Shown here: positions 33,479 to 41,793 of the stretch, piece after piece
Layout of the letters: each line of letters starts with the position of its first letter
How positions within the stretch are numbered: position 1 is the first letter of the stretch
Assembly (NCBI GenBank): GCA_041390305.1
Contig: JAWKQE010000010.1
Span: 124,001-188,000, forward strand
Direction: 5' to 3'
DNA from: JACKCR01 sp041390305
Lineage (GTDB): Bacteria > Eisenbacteria > RBG-16-71-46 > CAIMUX01
Length of the DNA: 64,000 bases
Program-made: the position numbers and the translations under genes
The notes under the pieces: model-generated
What the model was told of the DNA's origin: nothing
Seen by the model: only the letters and a program-made list of their open reading frames with translations
Database searches by the model: none

Positions 33479-34989
33479 CGTTCCGACACCCAGGTGAAGC
33501 CGACCGAGACCGGGATGTCGGGGCTGTGTGAATCGCCCACCACACGCGGCACCTCGAGATCGCGAATGCGTCGTTCGTTCTCGAGGTGTTGCAGGAATCG
33601 GCTCCAGTCGAGAACTCCCGAGGCGCCGCGCGGTCCGTGGAAGGAACCTTCCATCGACACCTTCCAGGCGGTTCCGTCCCGCAGGAGGGACAGCTCGTCG
33701 ATAGTCTCCCGGGCCGGAACCGCACTCGCCGCCCAGCGGAGGACTTCCCGCGGGGACGGGTTCTCCATGAGGGACCGCAAGGTCCCGGGAGTCTCAGCGA
33801 GTCCACCGGGCTCGGCGCTGGCGCCGATCGCCCCTTCGAGAACCGTGATCTCGTCGTCGAGCGCGCGTCTCGCCTCCTCCAGCCGGCGGACCTCCGGATC
33901 GATGCAGAAGGAGCCGAGGACGCCGAGGAGCCCGACAGCGACCGTGGCCAGAGCCACGTTTCGTAGAAGGTCGTTCGATCCGGCCCGGGGGAAGCGGCCG
34001 AGATGGAGGAGCGCTCTTGGATTCCTCAGCTTGGCCAGGGCAAACGGAAGAGCGTACGAGGGACCCTCTCCATCGAACGGGTCGTCGACCGTGGCGACAA
34101 GTTCGTGCGAGGGATCCAGGAGCTCGATCGGGAGATCGATCTCATTGGCGATCAGGGGAACAAGGGCTTCGGCTCGGGTCACGTCCCCAGCCAGCAGCAT
34201 CCGAACAACCGGGCGGATCGGAGACTGTTGCGAGTCGTGCTCGAGCGTGCGCCGGATCTGCCCCGCGACCTGTGCGACTTCGGAGAGCCCGCGACTCAGA
34301 CCCTCGAGCAGATCCCAATCGACGCCGTCGCCGACCGGCGTCCCCGTCGTCCCCGTAGCGTCCAGCTCAAGTGTCCCCAGGAGCGACGCGTCGAGCCCCA
34401 GTCCGAGATCGCGCATGAGACGGATCCGCCCGCGCTCCAGGACGGCGAGCAACATCCGGCCGTCTCCAAGGTGGACCACAGTGATCGCCTGGTCCGGGTC
34501 GGAGAGATCCAGCTTCGTCAACGCGTAGCTGAGCAGCGCGACGCTGCTCGTGGTCAGGGTCTCGATCTGGAATCCCGCCGCGACGATCTCCTTCTCCAGG
34601 GATTCGATGGCCGCCCGCGGAGTCTGCGCTATGAGGACGCTGCGGCGTCCGTCCGTTTCGCGACCCAGAATCTGGTATCCACTCGCCATGCCCTCGTCGA
34701 CGATTCCCGATTCACGGTCGATCTCATGCTGGATCGCCTGGCGCAGCTCCCGGGCTGGCATGGGCGGAAGGGAGATGTGGCGTAGCTGGCCCATATCCAG
34801 TCCCGACGCGACCCTGACACGGCTGGGGATCTCGCCGCGATCGCGGAGCTCTCTCATGGCATCCGCAGCCGACTGACCGGCCGCCAACACGACCCGACCG
34901 TGCCGTGCAGCCACGCCTCGTCTTCCGCCGCCCTTCAGGACGACGTACTTGATCGTCTTGGGGCCGATTTCCACACCGCAGGTCGACAT
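33475..34989 (-). CDS. PilM-PilN-like fusion protein
   Basis: A 504-residue protein that joins two normally separate platform parts. Residues 1-340 resemble PilM, an actin-like cytoplasmic protein (VEIGPKTIKYVVLKGGG at the start, LPPMPARELRQAIQHEID, VVHLGDGRMLLAVLERGRIR). One membrane helix near 362-382 (NVALATVAVGLLGVLGSF) and a following coiled coil plus globular domain resemble PilN/GspL-C. In a classical system PilM binds the N-terminus of PilN, so a fusion would fix that contact. Four-base overlap with the downstream gene and a 12-base gap to the prepilin upstream indicate one operon. Confidence 0.85.
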   Translation of the reverse strand: MSTCGVEIGPKTIKYVVLKGGGRRGVAARHGRVVLAAGQSAADAMRELRDRGEIPSRVRVASGLDMGQLRHISLPPMPARELRQAIQHEIDRESGIVDEGMASGYQILGRETDGRRSVLIAQTPRAAIESLEKEIVAAGFQIETLTTSSVALLSYALTKLDLSDPDQAITVVHLGDGRMLLAVLERGRIRLMRDLGLGLDASLLGTLELDATGTTGTPVGDGVDWDLLEGLSRGLSEVAQVAGQIRRTLEHDSQQSPIRPVVRMLLAGDVTRAEALVPLIANEIDLPIELLDPSHELVATVDDPFDGEGPSYALPFALAKLRNPRALLHLGRFPRAGSNDLLRNVALATVAVGLLGVLGSFCIDPEVRRLEEARRALDDEITVLEGAIGASAEPGGLAETPGTLRSLMENPSPREVLRWAASAVPARETIDELSLLRDGTAWKVSMEGSFHGPRGASGVLDWSRFLQHLENERRIRDLEVPRVVGDSHSPDIPVSVGFTWVSER

Positions 34990-35001
34990 CGCCTTGACCC
35001 C

Positions 35002-35679
35002 TCACATGTTGATGCTGGTCACGTGAACACTCGGGCTTCCCAGATACCCGTAGTCGTCGTTCCAGGCGTCTGATCGATAGCGCGAGTCGTTGGTCAGGTA
35101 ACCGTTCACGACGAGGATCCCCATAGCACAGAGCGCCGGGTCGGCGTGGTACCAGAGCGCGGGAAGAGGCGGAAGCCCCAAACTGGCGTACTCGGCCTGA
35201 TAGAGGCCCAGAGCTCGGTGGATCGTCTTCATGTTCTCGCGCGTCTCCGCCCGCAGGATCCGCTGACCGTCGATCGTCAGGTCGATGTCGTCTGGCGAGT
35301 CTGTCTGGTCGGGGCCGCGGCTCGTGAGGTTGACGCGGAACCCGGTCTTCCTGTAGACGAGACCGTTCCCCCAGCCATCGAGGAACGCGTCGCCAGCCGT
35401 GAACGAGCTCACGATGTACCCATCGGTCTCGAGATCCGCGAGCTGGTCCGGATACCGGAGGTGATCGAGGAAGTACTCCTCGAGGGCCGTCTCCAGCGCC
35501 TGCAACTGCTCGACCGTGCGATCGGATCGGGCGCGCGTCTGCAGGATGTCGACGGTCGGAAAGGCCACTCCGGCGAGAACGGCCATGATCGCGATCACCA
35601 CGATGAGTTCGATCAGGCTGAAGCCGTCGAACCCATCGGGCCCGGGTCCTCGGCCGTGTTCCCGGAGAGGCGTTGTCAA
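35002..35679 (-). CDS. GspG-like pseudopilin with extended C-terminal part
   Basis: A 225-residue prepilin. After a 19-residue leader comes the prepilin peptidase site DG-FSLIELIVVIAIMAVL, with Glu at position +5 of the mature protein. The globular part has a GspG-like segment (DGWGNGLVYRKTGF, RGPDQTDSPDDIDLTIDG). It then continues for about 80 residues not found in ordinary GspG, ending GYLGSPSVHVTSINM. The gene overlaps the preceding prepilin gene by four bases. The peptidase that would process it is not in this window. Confidence 0.9.
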   Translation of the reverse strand: MTTPLREHGRGPGPDGFDGFSLIELIVVIAIMAVLAGVAFPTVDILQTRARSDRTVEQLQALETALEEYFLDHLRYPDQLADLETDGYIVSSFTAGDAFLDGWGNGLVYRKTGFRVNLTSRGPDQTDSPDDIDLTIDGQRILRAETRENMKTIHRALGLYQAEYASLGLPPLPALWYHADPALCAMGILVVNGYLTNDSRYRSDAWNDDYGYLGSPSVHVTSINM

Positions 35680-36251
35680 TGGATCATCCCCCGATACACG
35701 ACGAGCGTGATGTTGTCAGATGCCGTCGACGGATCCCGATCGGGTCCGCCGCTGGTCAGCGTGACTACGCGCTCCACGTCTCCGTTCCTCACCCTGCCGC
35801 CGGAGGCGTTGCGATTCCTATAGACGTAGTATCGACCCCACCCGTCGACCTGGTAGCCGGGCACGTTTGCTTCACTGCCCTGTCCATCAGGATCGGCCCT
35901 GACACGCTCCGGGCTGATGTACGGACCGTTCCATCCCTTTCGCAGGGCTGGATTCCAGGTAGTTCCGGTCGCGTTCACCTCCAGATCGGTCCCGAGAATC
36001 GTCCTGTAGGCGCCCGTCCCGGCCGTCTCGGCCGGGAATCGTCCCCACCGCACATCGCTCGGGTCGAACCCGACGTCGCTCCCGTAGGCGCGGAGAGACT
36101 TGCTGAGGTCGCTCATCTCCTGACGGGTGGCGTGGATCTTCGATTTCTCCAGCTGCCGTGTCGCCACTGGCACGGATATCCCAGCTAGGACGGCCATCAC
36201 GGCCAGGACGACGATGATCTCGATCATCGTGAGCCCTCGTTCTCCGTTCAT
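35676..36251 (-). CDS. GspG-like pseudopilin
   Basis: A 191-residue prepilin with a very short leader (MNGERG) and processing site G-LTMIEIIVVLAVMAVLAG; Glu is at mature position +5. The C-terminal half carries GspG-type features (VDGWGRYYVYRNRN, SGGPDRDPSTASDN), where the conserved acidic loop often binds calcium. It is joined by four-base overlaps to both the platform gene upstream and the next prepilin downstream, so the ratio of these proteins is probably fixed by coupled translation. Confidence 0.92.
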   Translation of the reverse strand: MNGERGLTMIEIIVVLAVMAVLAGISVPVATRQLEKSKIHATRQEMSDLSKSLRAYGSDVGFDPSDVRWGRFPAETAGTGAYRTILGTDLEVNATGTTWNPALRKGWNGPYISPERVRADPDGQGSEANVPGYQVDGWGRYYVYRNRNASGGRVRNGDVERVVTLTSGGPDRDPSTASDNITLVVYRGMIH

Positions 36252-37441
36252 GAGAGGGCTCCGTACATTCTGTAGATCGGGAGGAGTACGGCCAGCACGA
36301 CGAAGCAGAGGATGGAGGCGAGAACCACGGTGAGAACAGGCGTGGCGATTCCCATAACCGTCTTGACCCGTCGGGGGATGTCCCGGTCGTAGTAGTCCCC
36401 GACCCGGCGCAGGGAGTCGGGCAGGGTTCCCGACTCTTCCCCGATCGAGATCATCCTCAGGACGAGGCGGGGGAAGAGATCCGCCTCGCGAAACGCGTTG
36501 GACAACGAATCACCTTCCAGGACTCGCTTTCGGATGCGATCCATGATCCGCCGCGCGTGGAAGTTCCCGGTCAGGCGCACGATCGAATCCAGTCCTTCGG
36601 CAATCGGGACTCCCGCGTCGATGAAGGCACCCAGGAAATGCGAGACCTGGCTCGAAATGAGCGATAGCCGGAGGTTGCCGTAGAGGGGAACTCGCAGGGA
36701 CCATTCGTCGATGGCAGTCCGCACCCGCGCCTTTCTCTGCATGAGGAAGGCGACGACGACAAGGGCCGCGGAGAACGCGAGGATCAACGCCCAGTTCTGG
36801 AGCAAGAAGGCGCTGGCCGCCATGAGCGCGCGGGTCGGGAGAGGAAGCTCGACCCGTAGAGACGCGAGGATGCCGCTGAATCGAGGAATCACGAAAGCGA
36901 GGAGGAGAGTGATCAGTCCAAGTAGCGCGATGAGGACCATGATCGGATAGGAAACGAGGTGCCGGATCTGACCGCTGAGTTCGTCGTACCACTCGAGCAA
37001 GTGCACGAGGCGGTCGAATGACTCTGGGAGCCGACCACTGATCTCTCCGGCCATGGTCATCTGGACGAACTCGTCGGGGAATGCTCTCGGATGGCGTGCC
37101 ATCGCCTGACTGAGCGTGGAGCCCGACTCCACCGAGTCGATGAGATCCTCGATCACCCCTTTGAGATACCGGTTGTCAGTCTGTGCGGCCAGATCCTCCA
37201 GACCGGTCATGAGGGGAACACCCGCGCGAATCACGGTCTGCAGGTGATACGCGACGAAGATCAGATCCCGCCTGGAGACGGTTCGCCGGACGAAACGCCC
37301 GGCCCCGACTGTCCTGGCACCAACGAGGTAGATGCCGCGGGCGCGGAGGTCGTCCCGAAGCGCGGCCAGGCGGGCTGAATCGACTCGTCCCGTGTGAAGC
37401 CGCCCATCCTCACCCCGGGCACGGTATTCGAGGACCTGCAT
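36248..37441 (-). CDS. GspF/PilC-family inner-membrane platform protein
   Basis: A 397-residue polytopic membrane protein around which the ATPase and pseudopilins assemble. It has two tandem GspF domains. The first contains LQTVIRAGVPLMTGLEDLA and the second LGAFIDAGVPIAEGLDSIV, each followed by hydrophobic helices (VLIALLGLITLLLAFVIP, VLTVVLASILCFVVLAVLLP). The N-terminal domain (EYRARGEDGRLHTGRVDS) is the usual cytoplasmic ATPase-binding part. It lies 19 bases after the first prepilin and overlaps the second. Length and layout are normal for the family. Confidence 0.95.
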   Translation of the reverse strand: MQVLEYRARGEDGRLHTGRVDSARLAALRDDLRARGIYLVGARTVGAGRFVRRTVSRRDLIFVAYHLQTVIRAGVPLMTGLEDLAAQTDNRYLKGVIEDLIDSVESGSTLSQAMARHPRAFPDEFVQMTMAGEISGRLPESFDRLVHLLEWYDELSGQIRHLVSYPIMVLIALLGLITLLLAFVIPRFSGILASLRVELPLPTRALMAASAFLLQNWALILAFSAALVVVAFLMQRKARVRTAIDEWSLRVPLYGNLRLSLISSQVSHFLGAFIDAGVPIAEGLDSIVRLTGNFHARRIMDRIRKRVLEGDSLSNAFREADLFPRLVLRMISIGEESGTLPDSLRRVGDYYDRDIPRRVKTVMGIATPVLTVVLASILCFVVLAVLLPIYRMYGALS

Positions 37442-37460
37442 CCTTGCCTCGTGCCCGAAA

Positions 37461-38012
37461 CTACAGACCGGCCCGGGCTGTCACGATCCGGACGATGTCG
37501 TCTCCAGTGGAAGATCCGCGGAGTGCATCCGCATCCGAAGTGGCAAAAGAGCCGTCAGGCCCCGAAGTGAGGATGGCGATGCCACCACCCGCGCTCGTTC
37601 CGCCGACCTTTCCGTACACGATGCGGAACGGCCGGCCCCACGGATCGACCACACCCTCCCAGACGCTTCCGACTTGATTCGCGACGACGCGGGTGCCGCC
37701 CTGCTCGGTTCCCTTCTCCATGTACGGACCGTCCCAGCCGGTCAGCGCCCGGGTGTTGTCATAGAAGCAGTCGTAGTTGCGGAAGGTCGCCCGGCGATCC
37801 GTCGTACCCGTATACTTCTCGGGCCAGTACCCGGTGTCCGCGAAGTACTGCGTGAACGCGATGGAGACCGCCTCCATGTCCGCCTCCGCTCGGGTGAGCT
37901 TCGACTTGCTGATCTCCTTGATCACCATGGGCGTGAGGATCCCTCCGAGGATGGCAAGAACCGCCACGACCACAATGACCTCTACCATCGTGAATCCGTC
38001 TCTCCGATGCAT
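37461..38012 (-). CDS. GspG-like pseudopilin
   Basis: A 183-residue prepilin with leader MHRRDG and processing site G-FTMVEVIVVVAVLAILGG; Glu is at mature position +5. The C-terminal part has the GspG-like pattern VDPWGRPFRIVYGK and TSGPDGSFATSDADA. It is the first gene of the minus-strand assembly operon (prepilin, platform, two prepilins, PilMN, PilOP, secretin). A structured leader lies directly upstream. All three prepilins are of GspG type, so the major subunit cannot be told apart. The system may form a short pseudopilus rather than a long pilus. Confidence 0.92.
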   Translation of the reverse strand: MHRRDGFTMVEVIVVVAVLAILGGILTPMVIKEISKSKLTRAEADMEAVSIAFTQYFADTGYWPEKYTGTTDRRATFRNYDCFYDNTRALTGWDGPYMEKGTEQGGTRVVANQVGSVWEGVVDPWGRPFRIVYGKVGGTSAGGGIAILTSGPDGSFATSDADALRGSSTGDDIVRIVTARAGL

Positions 38013-38049
38013 GGCAAGACTCCGTTCGTCAGTGATTGCGTCGAGCTAG

Positions 38050-38139
38050 GTGGGCAACCCGAGCCCACGCGCTGCCCCGACGAAGGGGCGGCCGCTCCTC
38101 AAGACTCTTTGCGGTAGAAGTGGCCCGCATCTTGAGGGG
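38050..38139 (-). promoter_or_regulatory. Structured leader upstream of the pseudopilin operon
   Basis: Three adjacent stem-loops lie between the hybrid kinase stop and the first prepilin. They are GTGGGC/GCCCAC (38050-38055, 38063-38068); GCCCC/GGGGC (38074-38078, 38085-38089); and a compound stem, CCTCAAGA/TCTTGAGG (38097-38104, 38130-38137) closing an inner TGCGG/CCGCA stem (38110-38114, 38125-38129). Read on the minus strand they could form a terminator, an RNA thermosensor or a ligand-binding leader. I compared it mentally with the c-di-GMP-I riboswitch and did not find its conserved bases. Function is unknown. Confidence 0.4.
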
Positions 38140-38183
38140 TTTCGGACAACTCCGTGGGGTCGATCCGAACGTCCATTGGGCCG

Positions 38184-41100
38184 CTATGGAGCCACACGCC
38201 GACACAGGGCCGGTATCCACGCCTCCAGGGCGTGAGACAGCTCCCTGAGCTGTACGGGTTTGCTCAGGTGGTCGTTCATTCCCGCTGCCAGACTCCGCTC
38301 ACGGTCGCCCCGCATCGCATGGGCGGTCATAGCGACCACGGGTATCGAGTGATCGAGAACATCGGACCTGGGATCCCGGATCCGTCGCGTCGTCTCGTAT
38401 CCGTCGAGGATGGGCATCTGGCAATCCATGAGGACGAGATCGAACGGCTTCGCGGCCAGCATCTCCAGCGCCTCGGCGCCATCGCCGGCGACTTCCACCT
38501 CGACACCGAACTTCCTCAGGAGTCCTCGGGCCACGAGCTGGTTTACGGAGTTGTCCTCGACCACCAGGACTCGGGCGTCGAACTCAGGGAGACGTGCCCC
38601 CTCCGACGGCGGCTGCGGACCCACTTCGGGTCCTCCAGCGCTGATCACGCGCAGCATCGTGCGGAGGAGTTCGGTTTGCTGGATCGGCTTGGCATGGTAG
38701 GCATCGACGCGGGGCTCCACTCGATCGGGAACTCCGTGGCTCCAGACCCGACTCGTGAAGAGCACCGTCCGAGTGTCGACCAAGGTCCGATCCCGCGCGA
38801 TCTCCTTCCGGAGAGGAGTTCCTTCCGGCTCGGTCAGTCGGGCGTCGATGAGTGCGATCGAGTACGGACGGCCCTGGCCCGCCGCCCTCCGCAGTGCCGC
38901 GAGCGCCGAACAGGGTTCTCCCGTGACCTCATGCTCGACTCCCCAAGCTGTGAGGAGATCATCCAACAACCGCCGTGTACCTGGAGCGTCGTCCACGACC
39001 AGGACTCTCTCGGCGCGGAGGCCTGCAGGATCCAAGTGGGTGCTTGGCGTCGTGACATCCTGTGTTCTGGGGAGAGGGAGCGTGAACCAGAATCGCGCGC
39101 CCTCTCCCGGTCCGCTCTCGACACCAATCTCTCCTCCCATCAGTTCCACGAGCTGCCTGCTGATCGCGAGCCCCAGGCCCGTACCGCCGAATCTCCGGGT
39201 CGTCGAGCTGTCCGCTTGCGTGAATCGCTCGAACAGCTTTGCCTGTGCGTCGGCCGATACCCCGACGCCCGTATCCGTGACGCTGAACCGCACGATTGCG
39301 GCACCGTCCCGCTCCCCGATCTGCTCATACCGGACGCTGACCTCCCCTTCCTCTGTGAACTTGATCGCATTGCCGACGAGGTTGACGAGGATCTGCCGGA
39401 TCCGGTCAGGATCCCCCCGGAACCAGTCGGAAACTGCCACGTTGGCGGGACAGATCAGCTCCAGTCCCTTCTCTTCGGCCCGAAAGGTCATGACCGCCGC
39501 GAACTGGGCGAGGAGCTCCGCGAGATCGAAGTCGATACTCTCGAGGTCGAGCCTCCCGGCCTCGATCTTGGAGAAGTCCAGGATGTCGTTGATGATCCCG
39601 AGGAGCGATCCCGCACTGTGCTTGACCGTGAGGGCGCGGGCGCGCTGCTCGTCGTCGAGACTTCCCTCCAACATCAAGTCCGTCATCCCGATCACGCCGT
39701 TCATCGGCGTTCGGATCTCGTGACTCATATTGGCGAGGAAGTCACTCTTTGCCTGGCTCGCAGCCTCGGCGGTGGCCTTGGCGCGTTCGAGTTCGAGTTC
39801 CCCGAGCTTACGCTCGGTGATGTCGAGCACCGTGCCGTGCGACCGGAGGGGGATTCCATCGTCGTCGTAGGCGGTCTCACACCGTTCGTGGACGTACTTG
39901 ACGCGCCCGTCCCCCATGAGCAGACGGTGCTCGACATCGTACGACGTTCGGTTCTTCAGGGATTCCTGGTAGGCGGAGTCGACCGCGGCGCGGTCGTCCG
40001 GATGGATCGCCTCGACGAAGGCCCCATAGGACGCGCCGAACCGCTCCCGGTCGATCTCGAAGATCCGGTACACCTCGTCGCTCCAGCCCAGATCCCCCGT
40101 AGTCAGATCGAGGGTCCAGCTCCCTAGATGCGCGATCTGCTGCGCCTCGTTGAGGGACTTCTCCCTCTCTTCCAACTCCGACTTTGCTCGCTTCTCTTCG
40201 TTGATGTCGTGCACCACTCCGTGGAGCAGAGGCTCACCGCCGTGCGTGATCGCAGACAGAGTCACCTCGGCCCAGAAGGTCGTCCCATCGGCACGTCGAT
40301 GGACCCACTCGAATCGGTTGCTGCCCCTCTCGAAGGCGACCCGCATCGCCTCCTCGGCGGCCGAGAAGGAGTCCCGGCCGTCGGGTTGCCTTGGGGGGGA
40401 GATCTGGGACGGATGCAGGTTCAGAAAGGCCTCCCGTCCCTCGTACCCGAACTCCCGGACCGCCGCCGGGTTGCACTCGACGAAATGGTTGCTTCGCACG
40501 ATCCAGGCGGAATCGGGTGAGGACTCGAAGAGGTGGCGGAAGCTCGCCTCGCTCTCTGCAGAGCGGCGAGTCGCGGCGAGGACCTCCCGGTTCTTCCGAA
40601 CCACCACCACGAGCGCAAGGAGCGGACCCACCACGAGCAGCCCGAGGAGTACGGCGAGACTCCCGAGCACGAGCCCGCGACGCGACTCGTAGAACGTCGG
40701 AGCCGCGTTGATGTGTCGCACGGGGAGTCCCAGATGGTCCGGAAGAGTCATCCCAGCACGCGCGAGCTCCATGTCGTCGATGATGTACTCGTTCGGACTC
40801 TCCTCGATCGGTGGCAGCTGCCCGACCGGAACTCCGTCGAGGTACCGGAGGAGGAGGTCCGCGGCACCCGCGCCCTGCCGCACTCCGCTGGTGACGTACC
40901 CGCCCAGGACCCCAGGTGCCAGGTACGCATCCTCCATGCTGAACACCACGTAGTTCCCGGAACGGACGATCGCCTCGATGGTCTCACTGGGCGCGAGGGT
41001 CCGGCCGGTCTGGCTGATGACCTTTCCGAGGGTGGTGAGGAAGACGAACCGGCGTCCTTCCACCCGCAGTCCCTCGATCAACTCCTCGAGGCGTCTGCTC

Positions 41101-41771
41101 GATACATAGGCCGCATGGATCTCCGATCGACCGCCCAACTCCCGCTGGAGCTCGGACTCGATCACTCGATAGGTCTCGGAAGCGTCGCCCACGATCGAGA
41201 TGTCAACCCGACCGGACGCGATCTTGCGCATGAGTTCGATGTTGGGTCCGATCTCCTTCCGTTCGAAGACCCCGGTGACATGGCTCGGATCGATCCGCGA
41301 CCGGACTCCGTAGTCGTTCACCCCGGAGAAGAAGATGGGTGCGTCCGGAAACAGGCGGGTCAATTGGGATAGAGCGAAGTCCAGCGCGTTGTCGTCGGTT
41401 ACGTAGATCGCGTCCGGCTCGAACCCGGCGTACTTGTATGCCAGATACGCCGCGACGTGCCCCGCGTAGTCCGGAGAGTAGTCCTTGCGCTTCGTGTCCA
41501 GACACTCGACCCGAACATCGAATACACGTGAGCTCTCGCCTTCCAGGCGGTCCATGAAACCGTGATGCTGCCCCTGCGTCCACGGATAGTCCGCGTGGTA
41601 GGAGTGGAGGACCAAGACGCTGGCTGCCGGCTCCTCCGGCACGGCCTGGGCGAATCCGATCGAGAAGGTCGATGCATGGCACGAGAACACGAGAGCCAGC
41701 GCGGCGAACCGCATCCGCCCGAAACCGGGGCCGACTCCGTTCATTCGCTTCGACCTCTCGGGTCCTCGCAT
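38184..41771 (-). CDS. Hybrid histidine kinase with periplasmic ABC-type binding domain, two PAS and two receivers
   Basis: A very large sensor kinase of 1195 residues. A signal peptide (about 20-42) leads to a periplasmic ABC substrate-binding-protein-like domain (VLVLHSYHADYPWTQGQHHG, LFPDAPIFFSGVNDYG). A membrane helix lies near 365-390. Two PAS domains follow, then HisKA (MSHEIRTPMNGVIGM) and HATPase (NAIKFTEEG, GGTGLGLAISRQLVELMGG). A divergent first receiver (VLVVDDAPGTRRLL, IALIDARL) and a normal second receiver (VLMDCQMPILDGYE) close the protein. ATG 41771 is used; ATG 41744, with GAGGT upstream, is equally possible. It starts 22 bases after the TonB receptor stop, so the two are probably one operon. 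Confidence 0.94.
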   Translation of the reverse strand: MRGPERSKRMNGVGPGFGRMRFAALALVFSCHASTFSIGFAQAVPEEPAASVLVLHSYHADYPWTQGQHHGFMDRLEGESSRVFDVRVECLDTKRKDYSPDYAGHVAAYLAYKYAGFEPDAIYVTDDNALDFALSQLTRLFPDAPIFFSGVNDYGVRSRIDPSHVTGVFERKEIGPNIELMRKIASGRVDISIVGDASETYRVIESELQRELGGRSEIHAAYVSSRRLEELIEGLRVEGRRFVFLTTLGKVISQTGRTLAPSETIEAIVRSGNYVVFSMEDAYLAPGVLGGYVTSGVRQGAGAADLLLRYLDGVPVGQLPPIEESPNEYIIDDMELARAGMTLPDHLGLPVRHINAAPTFYESRRGLVLGSLAVLLGLLVVGPLLALVVVVRKNREVLAATRRSAESEASFRHLFESSPDSAWIVRSNHFVECNPAAVREFGYEGREAFLNLHPSQISPPRQPDGRDSFSAAEEAMRVAFERGSNRFEWVHRRADGTTFWAEVTLSAITHGGEPLLHGVVHDINEEKRAKSELEEREKSLNEAQQIAHLGSWTLDLTTGDLGWSDEVYRIFEIDRERFGASYGAFVEAIHPDDRAAVDSAYQESLKNRTSYDVEHRLLMGDGRVKYVHERCETAYDDDGIPLRSHGTVLDITERKLGELELERAKATAEAASQAKSDFLANMSHEIRTPMNGVIGMTDLMLEGSLDDEQRARALTVKHSAGSLLGIINDILDFSKIEAGRLDLESIDFDLAELLAQFAAVMTFRAEEKGLELICPANVAVSDWFRGDPDRIRQILVNLVGNAIKFTEEGEVSVRYEQIGERDGAAIVRFSVTDTGVGVSADAQAKLFERFTQADSSTTRRFGGTGLGLAISRQLVELMGGEIGVESGPGEGARFWFTLPLPRTQDVTTPSTHLDPAGLRAERVLVVDDAPGTRRLLDDLLTAWGVEHEVTGEPCSALAALRRAAGQGRPYSIALIDARLTEPEGTPLRKEIARDRTLVDTRTVLFTSRVWSHGVPDRVEPRVDAYHAKPIQQTELLRTMLRVISAGGPEVGPQPPSEGARLPEFDARVLVVEDNSVNQLVARGLLRKFGVEVEVAGDGAEALEMLAAKPFDLVLMDCQMPILDGYETTRRIRDPRSDVLDHSIPVVAMTAHAMRGDRERSLAAGMNDHLSKPVQLRELSHALEAWIPALCRRVAP

Positions 41772-41793
41772 CTGGCGTTCCTCGCTCGATCGA

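Noticed and set aside
38013..38183. A c-di-GMP riboswitch upstream of the pseudopilin operon
   Set aside because: Such riboswitches often precede pilus genes, but the conserved bases and tetraloop-receptor pattern were not found in this leader.
38154..40127. Plus-strand open frame of 657 codons opposite the ABC-domain hybrid kinase
   Set aside because: It lies wholly over kinase, ATPase and receiver motifs on the minus strand and shows no family pattern of its own.
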